Position numbers and translations under genes: made by a program. A stretch of 64,000 nucleotides of DNA, taken from positions 186,001-250,000 of the forward strand of contig NZ_JACEHE010000012.1 of assembly GCF_013778455.1 (NCBI RefSeq), in the 5' to 3' direction. This document shows, one piece after another, positions 16,404 to 25,544 of this stretch; position 1 is the first letter of the stretch; every line of letters starts with the position of its first letter. Under the pieces are notes generated by a model. That model had not been told where the DNA came from. It saw only the letters and a program-made list of their open reading frames with translations, and did not search any database. The stretch is from Streptomyces himalayensis subsp. himalayensis. Its GTDB lineage: Bacteria; Actinomycetota; Actinomycetes; Streptomycetales; Streptomycetaceae.

Positions 16404-17443
16404 CCCGCGAACGGCATTTCGTCGATGGGTGCGACGCGCACCGGCGCGCTGGGATTAGGGGCGTGGATCATGCGGCCGTTGCCCACGTAGATGCCGACGT
16501 GGCTGACGCTCGAGTAGAAGAAGACCAGATCGCCCGGGAGCAGTTCGGCGCGCGGGATGCGCCGGCCGGCGTCGATCTGGGCATACGTCGTGCGGGGCAG
16601 GGACACGCCCGCCGAACGGTACGCGGCCTGGGTGAGGCCGGAGCAGTCGAAGGCGTTGGGACCGGTGGCACCCCACACGTAGGGGCTGCCCAGCGCCCGG
16701 AACGCATAGGAAACGGCCTCGGAGGCACGGGAGTTGGGGGCTGCGGCCGATCCGTCCGGGAAGGCCTCGAGGCCTCCGGGACCGGAGGCGGGGAACGCGC
16801 CCCCCGTCCCGTCCCCGAAGATCCCGGCGCGCTCGCCCGTGGAGAGGCGGTTGAGCAGCTGCTGAGCCTCGGCCAGCTTCGTGGTCACGGTCTTCTTGTG
16901 CCGCTTCAGTTCGGCCTGGCGGGCCGTGAGTTCGGCGAGCCGGCCGTCGGCCTCCTCGCGGAGCTGCTCGATCTGCTGCAGCTGCTTCTGGACGACTGCG
17001 ACGTCCGCGGCCTGGCGGTGACCGGCGCGCTCCGCCAACGCCGCGCGCTCCAGGTACTGGTCGGGGTCGGAGGAGAGTGCCAGCTCCACGCCCGGGTCTA
17101 CGGCGCCTGAACGATACTGCGCAGCCGCCGCCGAACCCAGCGCACCGCGCGCGGAGTTCAACTGCTCCATTCTGCGGGCCGCCTCGTCGCGCAGCTCGTC
17201 GACGCTCTTCTCGGTCTCGCCGGCGTCCTCCTTCGCGCCGTTGTACTTCTCGGTGGCGATCTCCGCCTCGTGGTAGAGCTTGTCGACCTTGGCCTTCACC
17301 TGGGCTGGGGTGAGATCCGGCGCCGCGTGACCGGCGCCGTCGAAGGCCGTCGCGGTCGCTGCTCCGGCGAGTGCGAGAGTGGTGGCGGTGCGGGCCGTAT
17401 GGCCGCTGAGCGAGCGCTGTCTGGGCTTCCGGTGCGCTGCCAC
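16385..17443 (-). CDS. NlpC/P60 peptidoglycan hydrolase, RipA-like
   Basis: A 352-residue secreted endopeptidase. GTG at 17443 follows GGAAGG. An N-terminal signal peptide ends near residue 40. Residues 45-200 form a long coiled coil of the RipA/CwlO type (VKAKVDKLYHEAEIATEKYN). The NlpC/P60 domain (about 240-352) has catalytic Cys267 in DCSGLTQAAY, His315 in SHVGIYVGNG and the third polar residue His327 in MIHAPN. It should cut D-Glu to meso-DAP-type bonds in peptidoglycan. It is a paralogue of the 18283 gene but lacks its riboswitch and is shorter. Confidence 0.92.
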   Translation of the reverse strand: MAAHRKPRQRSLSGHTARTATTLALAGAATATAFDGAGHAAPDLTPAQVKAKVDKLYHEAEIATEKYNGAKEDAGETEKSVDELRDEAARRMEQLNSARGALGSAAAAQYRSGAVDPGVELALSSDPDQYLERAALAERAGHRQAADVAVVQKQLQQIEQLREEADGRLAELTARQAELKRHKKTVTTKLAEAQQLLNRLSTGERAGIFGDGTGGAFPASGPGGLEAFPDGSAAAPNSRASEAVSYAFRALGSPYVWGATGPNAFDCSGLTQAAYRSAGVSLPRTTYAQIDAGRRIPRAELLPGDLVFFYSSVSHVGIYVGNGRMIHAPNPSAPVRVAPIDEMPFAGATRVA

Positions 17444-17813
17444 GGGGGTCCACGTCCTTCCGGGGGGCGTACGGCGTACGACCGCCGAGGAACCGGCATG
17501 GGGACGGGTGTCCGGCGGCGGCCCGCACAGGGGGAGCGCGCCGCCGCCGGACCTTCTCGGCGGAGGTGTCCGACTGCCGCCCTCGGCCCGGGCGGCGATG
17601 GGGAGCCGGGCACCTGGGGAAGCACGCTAAACCCGTCCGTCACCCCGCGGTGACGCCATGTGCGCAACTGGCCGGAGTGGACCGCCCGGTGCCCGTATGT
17701 GACCGTGGCGTCGGCAGGCCGCCGCCCCCTTGCCGTACGCCTGTGACCGTTGCCCCGGAAGTGGCCCCCCTGCCCGGAGGCCGGTGCTAGTGGTCCGGTT
17801 AGGCTCCGGCCTC
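17444..17813. other. Divergent intergenic region with a strong hairpin
   Basis: This lies between the NlpC/P60 gene and the small membrane protein gene. At 17511-17552 TCCGGCGGCGGC and GGCCGCCGCCGGA form a perfect stem in the probable 5' untranslated region of the NlpC/P60 mRNA. The ydaO motif of the sister gene is not present. No ORF is convincing. Confidence 0.5.
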
Positions 17814-18167
17814 ATGGACGTACTCATCCATCTCTTCGTCGGCCTGCACATCATCGGCATCGCCTCGCTTCTGGGCGGCTTTCTGACCCAGATGAAGGCG
17901 ATGGGCGAGGGCACGGCACGGTTCGGCCCGGCGATGCTGCACGGCGCGCTCACGATGCTCGTCACGGGAGTGATCCTGGTCGGCCTCAACCAGGCCGACG
18001 ACCAGCCCGTCGACAACATCAAGATCGGCGTGAAGCTGGCGCTGCTGATCGTGATCCTGGGACTCGTCTACGTGAAGCGCGACGAGGAGAAGGTGGACAA
18101 GAGGTCGTTCGGTCTGGTGGGCCTGCTGACGACGGCGAACGTGTTCATCGCGGTGCTCTGGACCTGA
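17814..18167 (+). CDS. Small integral membrane protein
   Basis: A 117-residue protein from ATG 17814 with four hydrophobic stretches (LIHLFVGLHIIGIASLLGG, LHGALTMLVTGVILVGL, IGVKLALLIVILGLVYV and LVGLLTTANVFIAVLW). The polar loops contain GTARFG and DEEKVDKR. No ribosome site is obvious; a TAGGCT 8 bases before the ATG suggests a leaderless start. It sits between two cell-wall hydrolase genes. No family or function is recognised. Confidence 0.78.
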   Translation: MDVLIHLFVGLHIIGIASLLGGFLTQMKAMGEGTARFGPAMLHGALTMLVTGVILVGLNQADDQPVDNIKIGVKLALLIVILGLVYVKRDEEKVDKRSFGLVGLLTTANVFIAVLWT

Positions 18168-18174
18168 GGGCCTG

Positions 18175-18223
18175 GCTGATCTCAGCGAGGCGGGCTGATC
18201 TCAGCGAGGCGAGCTGATCTCAG
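18175..18223. repeat. Tandem 19-20-bp repeat after membrane protein gene
   Basis: GCTGATCTCAGCGAGGCGGG is present two and a half times between the convergent genes ending at 18167 and 18283. GCTGATCTCAGC is itself palindromic in part, so the array may act as a terminator. Confidence 0.6.
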
Positions 18224-18282
18224 CCCGTCCGGCAACCCAACCGGCGCGAGGCAACCGCAGCCCCCGCCCCCACGCCCCGCAC

Positions 18283-19491
18283 CTACGCGGGCCGCACCAC
18301 GCTGTGAATCGGCATGTAGTAAATCGACTCGACCCGAACATTCGCCCCCGGCTTGGGCGCATGGATCATCTCGCCATTCCCGATGTAAATCCCGACGTGG
18401 CTGATGTCGTCGTAGAAGAAAACCAGGTCCCCCGGCTCAGCATTGTCGACAGACACGGTCGTGCCGACCTTCACCTGATCCCAGGTGGTACGCGGCAGCG
18501 ACACCCCTGCCGTCTTCCACGCGGCCTGGGTGAGCCCTGAGCAGTCGTACGACTCGGGCCCCGTGGCCCCCCACACGTACGGCTTCCCTATCTGGGCCTC
18601 GGCGAAGTCGATGACCTTGGCGGCCATCGTGGCGTAGCTGGAGGATCCGGTGCTGCCGGAGTCACTCCCGGTGCCCGTCCCGGAACCGGTGGCAGCCTCC
18701 TGCTCGGCCTGCTCCTGCTCGGCCTGCTCCTGCTCGGCCTGCTCCTGCTCGGCCTGCGCCTCCTGACGCTGCCGCTCCTCCTCGGCCTGCCGGCGCGCCA
18801 GCTCCTCGGCCTTGCGCCTGGCCTCTTCCTCCTTCGCCTTCTCGATCGCGGCGAGCCGCGCCTTCTCCTCGGCGGTCAGCTCCGACAGCAGCTCGCGCGC
18901 CTCGCTGAGCTTCTGCTGGACGTCCTGCTTGCTCGCCTTCAGGTCCGCCTGCGACTCGGTCAGCGACGCGAGGGACTCCGTCGCCTCCTCGCGCTTCTTC
19001 GTCGTCTCGATCTGCTGCGTCTGGTAGTCGTCGACCGCTTCCTTCTGCCGGTTGGTGAGCCGGCTCATGAGCTGGCTCTGGTCGAAGTACTCCTGCGGGT
19101 CCTCGGCGAGCAGCAGCGTGGCGGTGTCGGAGACGCCCCCGGTGCGGTACTGGGCGGCGGCGAAGGAGCCGAGCTCGCGGCGTGCCTCGTTCAGCTTCTC
19201 GGTGCGCTTGGCCACGTCGTCGAGCAGCCCGTCGACGTGCTTGCGCTGCTCGTCGGTCCGTTCCTGGGCCGCGTTGTACTTCTGGGTGGCGACGCCCGCC
19301 TGACGGTAGAGGTCGTCGACCTTCTTCTGGACCTCTTCGAGACTGGGCTTCGGTTCGGCGGGCGCGGCGGTCGCCGTCTGTGACATGAGCGCCACGGATG
19401 TGAGGGCGGCGGCGGTGAAGCCGACCGCGGGGGACGTGCGGAGACCGGCGACGAGCTGGCCGGTGGTCCGCGGCTTGCGGTGCGACGCCAA
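18283..19491 (-). CDS. NlpC/P60 peptidoglycan hydrolase under c-di-AMP riboswitch
   Basis: A 402-residue secreted hydrolase beginning at TTG, with GGAAGGAG 9 bases upstream. The signal peptide ends near ATAAPAEP. Residues 50-240 are a coiled coil; residues 225-265 are an extreme Glu/Gln/Ala run including AEQEQ repeated in tandem. The catalytic domain has Cys317 in DCSGLTQAAW, His365 in SHVGIYIGNG and His377 in MIHAPK. A Gly/Ser linker joins the coil and the domain. The riboswitch upstream ties expression to c-di-AMP, matching the known control of resuscitation factors and wall hydrolases in actinomycetes. Confidence 0.93.
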   Translation of the reverse strand: MASHRKPRTTGQLVAGLRTSPAVGFTAAALTSVALMSQTATAAPAEPKPSLEEVQKKVDDLYRQAGVATQKYNAAQERTDEQRKHVDGLLDDVAKRTEKLNEARRELGSFAAAQYRTGGVSDTATLLLAEDPQEYFDQSQLMSRLTNRQKEAVDDYQTQQIETTKKREEATESLASLTESQADLKASKQDVQQKLSEARELLSELTAEEKARLAAIEKAKEEEARRKAEELARRQAEEERQRQEAQAEQEQAEQEQAEQEQAEQEAATGSGTGTGSDSGSTGSSSYATMAAKVIDFAEAQIGKPYVWGATGPESYDCSGLTQAAWKTAGVSLPRTTWDQVKVGTTVSVDNAEPGDLVFFYDDISHVGIYIGNGEMIHAPKPGANVRVESIYYMPIHSVVRPA

Positions 19492-19514
19492 GAGAGGCGA
19501 CTCCTTCCGTGGAC

Positions 19515-19705
19515 CGCCTACCGGGTTAGCTGTCGGGTTCGGGCGGGTGGTTCGGAAGGCTGCCCTACGGTCCGTCCGTGCCTCGTGCCCGCGGGTGTCG
19601 CGCGCACTCGGTACGGGACCGATTCACCCCAAGGTCAAAGTGGGTCCCCGGCTCCGGCTGCCGCGAGGGCGCACCGGACTCGGCGGAGGCAACCCGTCCC
19701 GGCGT
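19515..19705 (-). promoter_or_regulatory. ydaO-type cyclic di-AMP riboswitch
   Basis: In the 5' leader of the NlpC/P60 gene the minus strand contains GGGGACCCACTTTGACCTTG followed by GGGGTGAATC (19621-19650) and, nearer the gene, GAACCCGACAGCTAACC then CGGTAGGCGG (19515-19541). These are the conserved blocks of the ydaO motif, including the 3' CCCGACAGCTAACC signature. Ligand (c-di-AMP) is established for this class. No clear terminator lies between it and the ribosome site, so control may be translational. The limits given are approximate. Confidence 0.88.
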
Positions 19706-19740
19706 CGTTCGCCGGCGGGGGTACGGGCAGCCCGCCGGGC

Positions 19741-19770
19741 ACGCTAGCCAACTCGTGTGGCCGCTGTGAA
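19741..19770 (-). promoter_or_regulatory. Candidate promoter for the riboswitch transcript
   Basis: TTCACA and TAGCGT lie 18 bases apart on the minus strand, about 35 bases before the riboswitch core. The -10 fits TANNNT; the -35 matches four of six bases. Confidence 0.45.
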
Positions 19771-20009
19771 GGTTGATGTTCGATATGCCCGATACAATTT
19801 TGTGACCTTGACCGTTCGGCGGGGTCTTAGGGGGTGCTTCTACGTAAAGCAGAAAGACCGCTGATATCTGCAGCTGTAGGGATTTATCCGGCTTTTCAAG
19901 CCAAGTGTTCGGGTTCCGAGTCGAGATCTCTCGCCGCTGTCGGCGGCGATGCGGCCGACTTCCCAAGGCGGCAGTGACTGTCAGCGCGGCGGCCTAGACT
20001 CGAGAAGCG

Positions 20010-22472
20010 ATGAGCAGCCTCTTTGACGACAGCTTCCTGGCCGATCTCCAGCCCGCGCGGCACGCGGACGAGGAGCCCCCGCCGCCGCCCGAGGACAGGG
20101 CTCCGGAGGACATCCCGGACGACCTGTTCGAGGGCCGGTTCGACGTGCCTCCGCCGCCCCGGGACGCGTACTACCGGGACGGCGCGCCCCGCCCCGCCAT
20201 CGACCCGGCCGAGCTGCTCCAGGGGCTGAACGACGAGCAGCGCGCCGCCGTCGTGCACTCCGGCTCCCCGCTGCTCATCGTGGCCGGCGCCGGCTCCGGC
20301 AAGACGCGCGTGCTGACGCACCGCATCGCGTATCTGCTGGCCGAGCGCGGCGTGCACCCCGGGCAGATCCTGGCGATCACGTTCACGAACAAGGCCGCGG
20401 GCGAGATGAAGGAGCGCGTCGAGCACCTCGTCGGCCCGCGTGCGGGCGCGATGTGGGTGATGACCTTCCACAGCGCGTGCGTCCGCATCCTGCGCCGCGA
20501 GTCGAAGAAGCTGGGCTTCACCTCCAGTTTCTCGATCTACGACGCCGCGGACTCCAAGCGCCTCATGGCGCTGGTCTGCCGTGATCTCGATCTCGACCCG
20601 AAGCGCTATCCGCCGAAGTCCTTCAGCGCCAAGATCTCCAACCTCAAGAACGAGCTCATCGACGAGGAGACCTTCGCTGCCCAGGCGGCCGACGGCTTCG
20701 AGAAGACCCTCGCCCAGGCGTATGCGCTCTACCAGTCGCGTCTGCGCGAGGCGAACGCGCTGGACTTCGACGACCTGATCATGACGACCGTCCATCTGCT
20801 CCAGGCGTTCCCGGACGTCGCCGAGCACTACCGGCGGCGCTTCCGGCACGTCCTCGTCGACGAGTACCAGGACACCAACCACGCCCAGTACGCACTCGTG
20901 CGCGAGCTCGTCGGCCAGCCGGGCGGGGACGACGACCCCGAACCGGCCGAGCTGTGCGTCGTCGGTGACGCGGACCAGTCGATCTACGCCTTCCGCGGCG
21001 CCACCATCCGCAACATCCTCCAGTTCGAGGAGGACTACCCGGACGCCACGACGATCCTGCTCGAACAGAACTACCGCTCCAGCCAGACGATCCTGAGCGC
21101 CGCAAACGCCGTCATCGAGCGCAACGAGAGCCGCCGCCCCAAGAACCTGTGGACCAACGCCGGCGCGGGCGCGCGTATCACCGGCTATGTCGCCGACACC
21201 GAGCACGACGAGGCACAGTTCGTCGCCGACGAGATCGACCGGCTCACGGACGCGGGGGAGGCGAAGTCGGGCGACGTCGCCGTCTTCTACCGCACGAACG
21301 CGCAGTCCCGTGTGTTCGAGGAAGTCTTCATCCGCGTCGGCCTGCCGTACAAGGTCGTCGGCGGCGTCCGCTTCTACGAGCGCAAGGAGGTCCGGGACGT
21401 CCTCGCGTATCTGCGCGTGCTGTCGAACCCGGAGGACTCCGTCCCGCTGCGTCGCATCCTGAACGTCCCCAAGCGCGGCATCGGCGAGCGCGCCGAGGCG
21501 ATGATCGATGCCCTCGCCCAGCGCGAGAAGATCAGCTTCGCGCAGGCGCTGCGCCGCGTCGACGAGGCGTACGGCATGGCGGCCCGCTCGACCAACGCCG
21601 TCAAGCGGTTCAACACGCTGATGGAGGACCTGCACACCATCGCGGAGTCCGGCGTCGGCCCGGCGACCGTCCTCGAAGCCATACTCGAACGGACCGGCTA
21701 CCTCGCCGAGCTGCAGGCATCCACCGACCCCCAGGACGAGACACGCATCGAGAACCTGCAGGAACTGGCCGCCGTGGCCCTGGAGTTCGAGCAGGAGCGC
21801 GCTGAGGGCGAGGCGGGTTCGCTGTCCGACTTCCTGGAGCAGGTTGCGCTCGTCGCCGACTCCGACCAGATCCCGGACGAGGACGAGGATGGCAGCGGCG
21901 TCATCACGCTCATGACCCTGCACACCGCCAAGGGCCTCGAGTTCCCAGTCGTCTTCCTGACGGGCATGGAGGACGGCGTCTTCCCGCACATGCGCTCGCT
22001 CGGCCAGACCAAGGAGCTCGAGGAGGAACGGCGCCTGGCGTATGTCGGGATCACGCGCGCGCGGGAGCGCCTCTATCTGACGCGGTCCACGATGCGCAGC
22101 GCCTGGGGCCAGCCGGCGTACAACCCGCCGTCGCGCTTCCTGGAGGAGATCCCCGCCCAGCACGTGGAGTGGAAGCGGACGGGATCCACCGCTCCGGTCT
22201 CCTCAGGGCCGGCCGCCGGTGTCGCCGCCTCACTGTCCTCGTCGCGCTCGCGCAGCGCGGCCTCCGGGGCCTCGGGGTTCGCCACGCGACGGGCGTCCGA
22301 GAAGCCGGTGGTCTCGCTGGCGGTCGGGGACCGGGTCACGCACGACCAGTTCGGCCTGGGCACGGTGGTCGGCGTGAAGGGTACGGGCGCGAACGCCGAG
22401 GCCACGATCGACTTCGGCGACCCCAAGCCGAAGCGCCTGCTGCTGCGATACGCACCGGTGGAGAAGCTGTAG
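20010..22472 (+). CDS. pcrA: PcrA/UvrD-family DNA helicase
   Basis: An 820-residue superfamily 1A 3'-5' helicase of the PcrA type, acting in nucleotide excision repair and in clearing stalled transcription and recombination intermediates. Residues 1-65 are an acidic, proline-rich extension. The Q motif (LNDEQRAAV) and Walker A GAGSGKT (93-99) follow, then TFTNKAAGEMKER, Walker B with DEYQDTN, GDADQSIYAFRGA, QNYRSSQTI, TLHTAKGLEFPVVF and YVGITRARERLYL. The C-terminus (about 765-820), GDRVTHDQFGLGTVVGVKG, is the Tudor-like RNA polymerase-binding domain of PcrA. The ATG at 20010 has only GAGAAG before it; a TAGACT -10-like box lies at 19995-20000. Confidence 0.95.
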   Translation: MSSLFDDSFLADLQPARHADEEPPPPPEDRAPEDIPDDLFEGRFDVPPPPRDAYYRDGAPRPAIDPAELLQGLNDEQRAAVVHSGSPLLIVAGAGSGKTRVLTHRIAYLLAERGVHPGQILAITFTNKAAGEMKERVEHLVGPRAGAMWVMTFHSACVRILRRESKKLGFTSSFSIYDAADSKRLMALVCRDLDLDPKRYPPKSFSAKISNLKNELIDEETFAAQAADGFEKTLAQAYALYQSRLREANALDFDDLIMTTVHLLQAFPDVAEHYRRRFRHVLVDEYQDTNHAQYALVRELVGQPGGDDDPEPAELCVVGDADQSIYAFRGATIRNILQFEEDYPDATTILLEQNYRSSQTILSAANAVIERNESRRPKNLWTNAGAGARITGYVADTEHDEAQFVADEIDRLTDAGEAKSGDVAVFYRTNAQSRVFEEVFIRVGLPYKVVGGVRFYERKEVRDVLAYLRVLSNPEDSVPLRRILNVPKRGIGERAEAMIDALAQREKISFAQALRRVDEAYGMAARSTNAVKRFNTLMEDLHTIAESGVGPATVLEAILERTGYLAELQASTDPQDETRIENLQELAAVALEFEQERAEGEAGSLSDFLEQVALVADSDQIPDEDEDGSGVITLMTLHTAKGLEFPVVFLTGMEDGVFPHMRSLGQTKELEEERRLAYVGITRARERLYLTRSTMRSAWGQPAYNPPSRFLEEIPAQHVEWKRTGSTAPVSSGPAAGVAASLSSSRSRSAASGASGFATRRASEKPVVSLAVGDRVTHDQFGLGTVVGVKGTGANAEATIDFGDPKPKRLLLRYAPVEKL

Positions 22473-22492
22473 GAATGTGAGCCCGACTGGGG

Positions 22493-22545
22493 GCACCTCC
22501 TGGGGGCACCCCCAGCGTTAGCTTGGGGAGTTAGCTGGGGGAGTT
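22493..22545. repeat. Interspersed GGGGGCACC-type palindromic repeat
   Basis: Blocks of TGGGGGCACC, GGGGGCACCCCCA and AGCTTGGGGAGTTAGCTGGG form overlapping inverted repeats between convergent pcrA and the M23 peptidase gene. A related element lies at 26775-26807. It may act as a terminator. Confidence 0.5.
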
Positions 22546-22621
22546 TGAGGGCAAAGGACGCGGGGTTCTGGGGGCGGAGCCCCCGAAGAAGGTCCCACTC
22601 GACCCGGGGAACCCGCCAAGG

Positions 22622-24460
22622 CTAAGCCGGGTCGATACCGTGACTCCGCAGCCACGGCAGCGGGTCTATCGCAGCCCCGCCGCCCGGCCGCACCTCGAAG
22701 TGCAGATGCGGCCCGGTGGAGTTGCCGGAGTTCCCGGAGTACGCGATGACGTCACCGGCCTTTACGGTGCCGCTCGAGATCGTGTGGCTGGAGAGATGGC
22801 AGTACCACGTCTCGGTACCGTCCTTGGCGGTCACGATCGCCATGTTGCCGTACGCGGGATTCCACTCCACGCGTACGGTGCCGTCCGTCGCGGCCATCAC
22901 AGGTGTGCCGTAGGAGACGGGGAAGTCGATGCCGGTGTGCACGGACATCCAGTTGATGCCCGACTGTCCGTAATAGGCGCTGAGCCCGTGCTGCGCCACC
23001 GGCAGGGCGAACTTCGGGCGGAGCCGTTCCTTGCGTGCCGCTTCCTCGGCCGCCCTCTTCCGCTCGGCCTCCTGCTGGGCCTTGAGGTCGATGCGCTCCT
23101 GAGTGCGGCTCGCCCGGTCGGCGAAGTCGCCCGCGTCAGCGGAGAGGTTCTCGAGCTGGGTGTCCAGCTTGTTGTTGGCGACGGACGGCTTCACGGAGCT
23201 GGTGTCCGGGGCCGCGGTCGTCGTGCTGTCGTCGTCGCCGCCCAGGTTGCTCACGGAGGCGGCCGCGATTCCCGCGACGCCCATCACACACGCGGACGGC
23301 ACGGCCACGGTGAGCAGTGCGGAACGCTTGGCGGGGGAGCGGCGCCGGGACCGTGCGCGGGGCACTCGGGCCGAGGAGGACACCGTGGAGACCAGCGGTT
23401 CAGCGGCCTTCTCTTCAGAAGTCGCCTCGTCGAGGTGAAGATCGCGATCGTGATGTTCGCCGCCGTGGTCGCGTTCGTGGCCCCGGAGGCCGTCCTCGGG
23501 AGCGAACTCGGCTTCGGGGGAGTCATGTTGCTCGTACTGCTCGTACGAGACCTGCTCGAACGCGGCGGTCGGCTGCTCGTACGACTCCTGCCCCGGCTCA
23601 GGGGCGAGCTCCGAGACCGGCTCCGGCTCAGGGGCCGGGTTCAGGCTCTCGTACGCCGTCGAGCCGCCGTCGGAGTTCCATGCGGTGGCGTCGTACGCGC
23701 CCGTGTCGAAGCTCTGGCCTCCGAAGGCCCCTGTTGAGAATGCCTGCGTATCGAGCGGCGGCTGTCCGAAGTCGTGCTGCCCGAAATCGCTCTGCCCGAA
23801 ATCGCTCTGCCCGAAATCGCTCTGCCCGAAATCGCTCTGCCCGAAATCGCTCTGCCCGAAATCGCTCTGTCCGAGATCGTGCTGCGCAAAGGCCTGTTGG
23901 TCGTACGCCTGGTTTGCGTGGGTCTCCCACTGGCCGGTCTGACTGGTCTGGCCGTCGACGGCCCACTCTCCCGAATCCCACTGGCCCGTGCCGGTGGCAT
24001 CCGGGCTGGTGGCCTGCGTGGGGATGTGGGCGGCGAGCTGGTCGTAGCCGGCGGACGCCCAGACCCCGGTCGTGTCATAACTGCCGGTCTCGTAGGCGGC
24101 ATGGTGCTGCGCCGCATACGGGTCGTAGTTCAGCGTCTCCTGCGTGGCGACCGTCTGGTGCTGATACGTGCCGGTGGCATCACCGCCGGCCGCGGCTCCC
24201 AGGCCGGACCACTGGCCGCTGTCGTACGAGTTGCCGGGGAGGTCACCGAAGAGCGGATCGGTCTCGAAGCCGGGGCTGGTGTAGGAGCCGGTGGCGTAGG
24301 AGCCCGTGGAGAGCGTGTCGGCGGAGTAGCCGTCGTACCCGGTGTAGCCGCCGTGCTGCGCGCTCTGCCCCTCGTAGGAGGCGTAGTCGTAGCGCGCATA
24401 GTCGGCGTCTGTGGCCGGTGCCGGGGGAGTTGCGGTCCCCGACGGGTGACGGTCGTTCAC
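22622..24460 (-). CDS. M23 metallopeptidase with disordered repeat-rich N-terminus
   Basis: About 612 residues. The start is taken as GTG 24460, just after a TTG, with AGAGAAG upstream. Residues 1-370 are Tyr/Gly/Gln/Asp-rich and presumably disordered and cytoplasmic; they include eight copies of the pentad SDFGQ. A basic patch (RARSRRRSPAKR) and one transmembrane segment (LLTVAVPSACVMGVAGIAAA) follow, then a coiled coil rich in Glu/Lys. The C-terminal M23 (LytM) domain carries the zinc ligands in HTGIDFP and the HLHFEV motif, so it should be an active endopeptidase outside the membrane. Its long cytoplasmic tail is unusual and suggests a scaffold or phase-separating role. Confidence 0.9.
   Translation of the reverse strand: MNDRHPSGTATPPAPATDADYARYDYASYEGQSAQHGGYTGYDGYSADTLSTGSYATGSYTSPGFETDPLFGDLPGNSYDSGQWSGLGAAAGGDATGTYQHQTVATQETLNYDPYAAQHHAAYETGSYDTTGVWASAGYDQLAAHIPTQATSPDATGTGQWDSGEWAVDGQTSQTGQWETHANQAYDQQAFAQHDLGQSDFGQSDFGQSDFGQSDFGQSDFGQSDFGQHDFGQPPLDTQAFSTGAFGGQSFDTGAYDATAWNSDGGSTAYESLNPAPEPEPVSELAPEPGQESYEQPTAAFEQVSYEQYEQHDSPEAEFAPEDGLRGHERDHGGEHHDRDLHLDEATSEEKAAEPLVSTVSSSARVPRARSRRRSPAKRSALLTVAVPSACVMGVAGIAAASVSNLGGDDDSTTTAAPDTSSVKPSVANNKLDTQLENLSADAGDFADRASRTQERIDLKAQQEAERKRAAEEAARKERLRPKFALPVAQHGLSAYYGQSGINWMSVHTGIDFPVSYGTPVMAATDGTVRVEWNPAYGNMAIVTAKDGTETWYCHLSSHTISSGTVKAGDVIAYSGNSGNSTGPHLHFEVRPGGGAAIDPLPWLRSHGIDPA
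23761..23880 (-). repeat. Eight 15-bp repeats inside the M23 gene
   Basis: Eight near-identical in-frame 15-bp units encode HDLGQ, six SDFGQ and HDFGQ. The central units are base-for-base identical, so copy number should vary by slippage without frameshift. Confidence 0.85.
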
Positions 24461-24683
24461 CAACTTCTCTTTCGCCTCGACAGCAGGAGCTGGGGTCTGA
24501 ACCCGCGGCGCTAACCACTGAAGTCACACAGTCCCAGGGGCAGAGCAGTGCGGTGACTGTACCCGGCGGTTCGCGGGCGCGACAATCTTCGGCAGGTTTC
24601 GCGCACGCAGGAAACGGGCAATCAGTGGCCTTTCGGCGAACTGCGGGCAGAGCTTTGGCTCTGCGTTCGACTAGCGTTCGAGA

Positions 24684-25544
24684 TCAGGCCACCGTCAGAC
24701 CATCGGTTCGGCCGGCTGCGCGGGCCTTCATCCCCTCCTCCGCGTCCAGCGCCTGCCGGATGCCGTTGGCCACTGCGGGGTGAACGGGCAGGGCGAGATG
24801 CCCGATCCCGCTCACCTGCACGTTGTGCGCGGTCAGATCCGGGTGGTCGAGGCATGCGCTGTCGAGCGGGTCCATCATCTGGTCGAGATCGCTCCAGAAA
24901 CTCACGAACCGCGTACGGCAGTCAGGTGAAGGCTGCTTCAGCTCTTCGATCACCTCGGAACCCGGCCGCATCTGCCGGACGATCGGATGCGCGTCCAGCA
25001 GCGGCGCTATACGGGTGCCCGAGTGCGGCGTACCGAGAGTGACCAGCGTGCGCACCTTTACATCACCGCCGAGGCGCTGCACGTAGTAGCGGGCGATCAG
25101 CCCGCCGAGGCTGTGCCCCACGATGTCCACCTCGCGATGGCCGCTGCGCTCGCAGATCTCCTCTATATGGCGGCCGAGCAGTTCGGCCGCGGTGCGGATG
25201 TCGCAGGTGAGAGGCGAGTAGTTGAGCGACTCCACATGCTGCCTGCCGTGCTGGGCCAGGGAGCGCCGCAGCAGTACGAAGACCGAGCGGTTGTCGATGA
25301 AGCCATGCAGCAGAACGACGGGGAGTTTCCTCTCCGTCGGCAACTGGGGAGCATCCGGCTGGGGCAGCGCCGCGGTGGCTCTGCGCTCCTGCGTGATGCC
25401 CGAGGGGTACAGCAGGAGGTGACCGGCGAGTATCGCGATTTCGAGGGCCGTCGCCTTCAGCAGGGTGATGGAGAGCCCTGCCAGCCTCCAGGGAAAGAGA
25501 CGCTGACAGAGCGGAAGAATGGGCAGAACCGTCGTGGCCTTCAT
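24684..25544 (-). CDS. Lipase-like alpha/beta hydrolase with N-terminal membrane anchor
   Basis: A 286-residue protein from ATG 25544 with GGGAGG upstream. Residues 10-55 contain hydrophobic stretches that could anchor it in the membrane or serve as a signal. The hydrolase core begins LPVVLLHGFIDNRSVFVLL (oxyanion HG), has the nucleophile Ser in DIVGHSLGGLIARYY, LVTLGTPHSGT after it, and a likely catalytic His in GIGHLALPVHP. This is the pattern of triacylglycerol lipases of the EstA/LipA group and of polyester hydrolases; the substrate is unknown. A terminal tail is basic. Confidence 0.86.
   Translation of the reverse strand: MKATTVLPILPLCQRLFPWRLAGLSITLLKATALEIAILAGHLLLYPSGITQERRATAALPQPDAPQLPTERKLPVVLLHGFIDNRSVFVLLRRSLAQHGRQHVESLNYSPLTCDIRTAAELLGRHIEEICERSGHREVDIVGHSLGGLIARYYVQRLGGDVKVRTLVTLGTPHSGTRIAPLLDAHPIVRQMRPGSEVIEELKQPSPDCRTRFVSFWSDLDQMMDPLDSACLDHPDLTAHNVQVSGIGHLALPVHPAVANGIRQALDAEEGMKARAAGRTDGLTVA

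Noticed and set aside
17444..17660. A second ydaO riboswitch upstream of the shorter NlpC/P60 gene
   Set aside because: The GGGGACCC...GGGGTGAAT and CCCGACAGCTAACC blocks are absent; only a GC hairpin is found.
24464..24620. A riboswitch or tRNA-like piece upstream of the M23 gene (GGTTAGCGCCGCGGGTTCAG)
   Set aside because: It lacks the other conserved blocks of ydaO and cannot fold as a tRNA.
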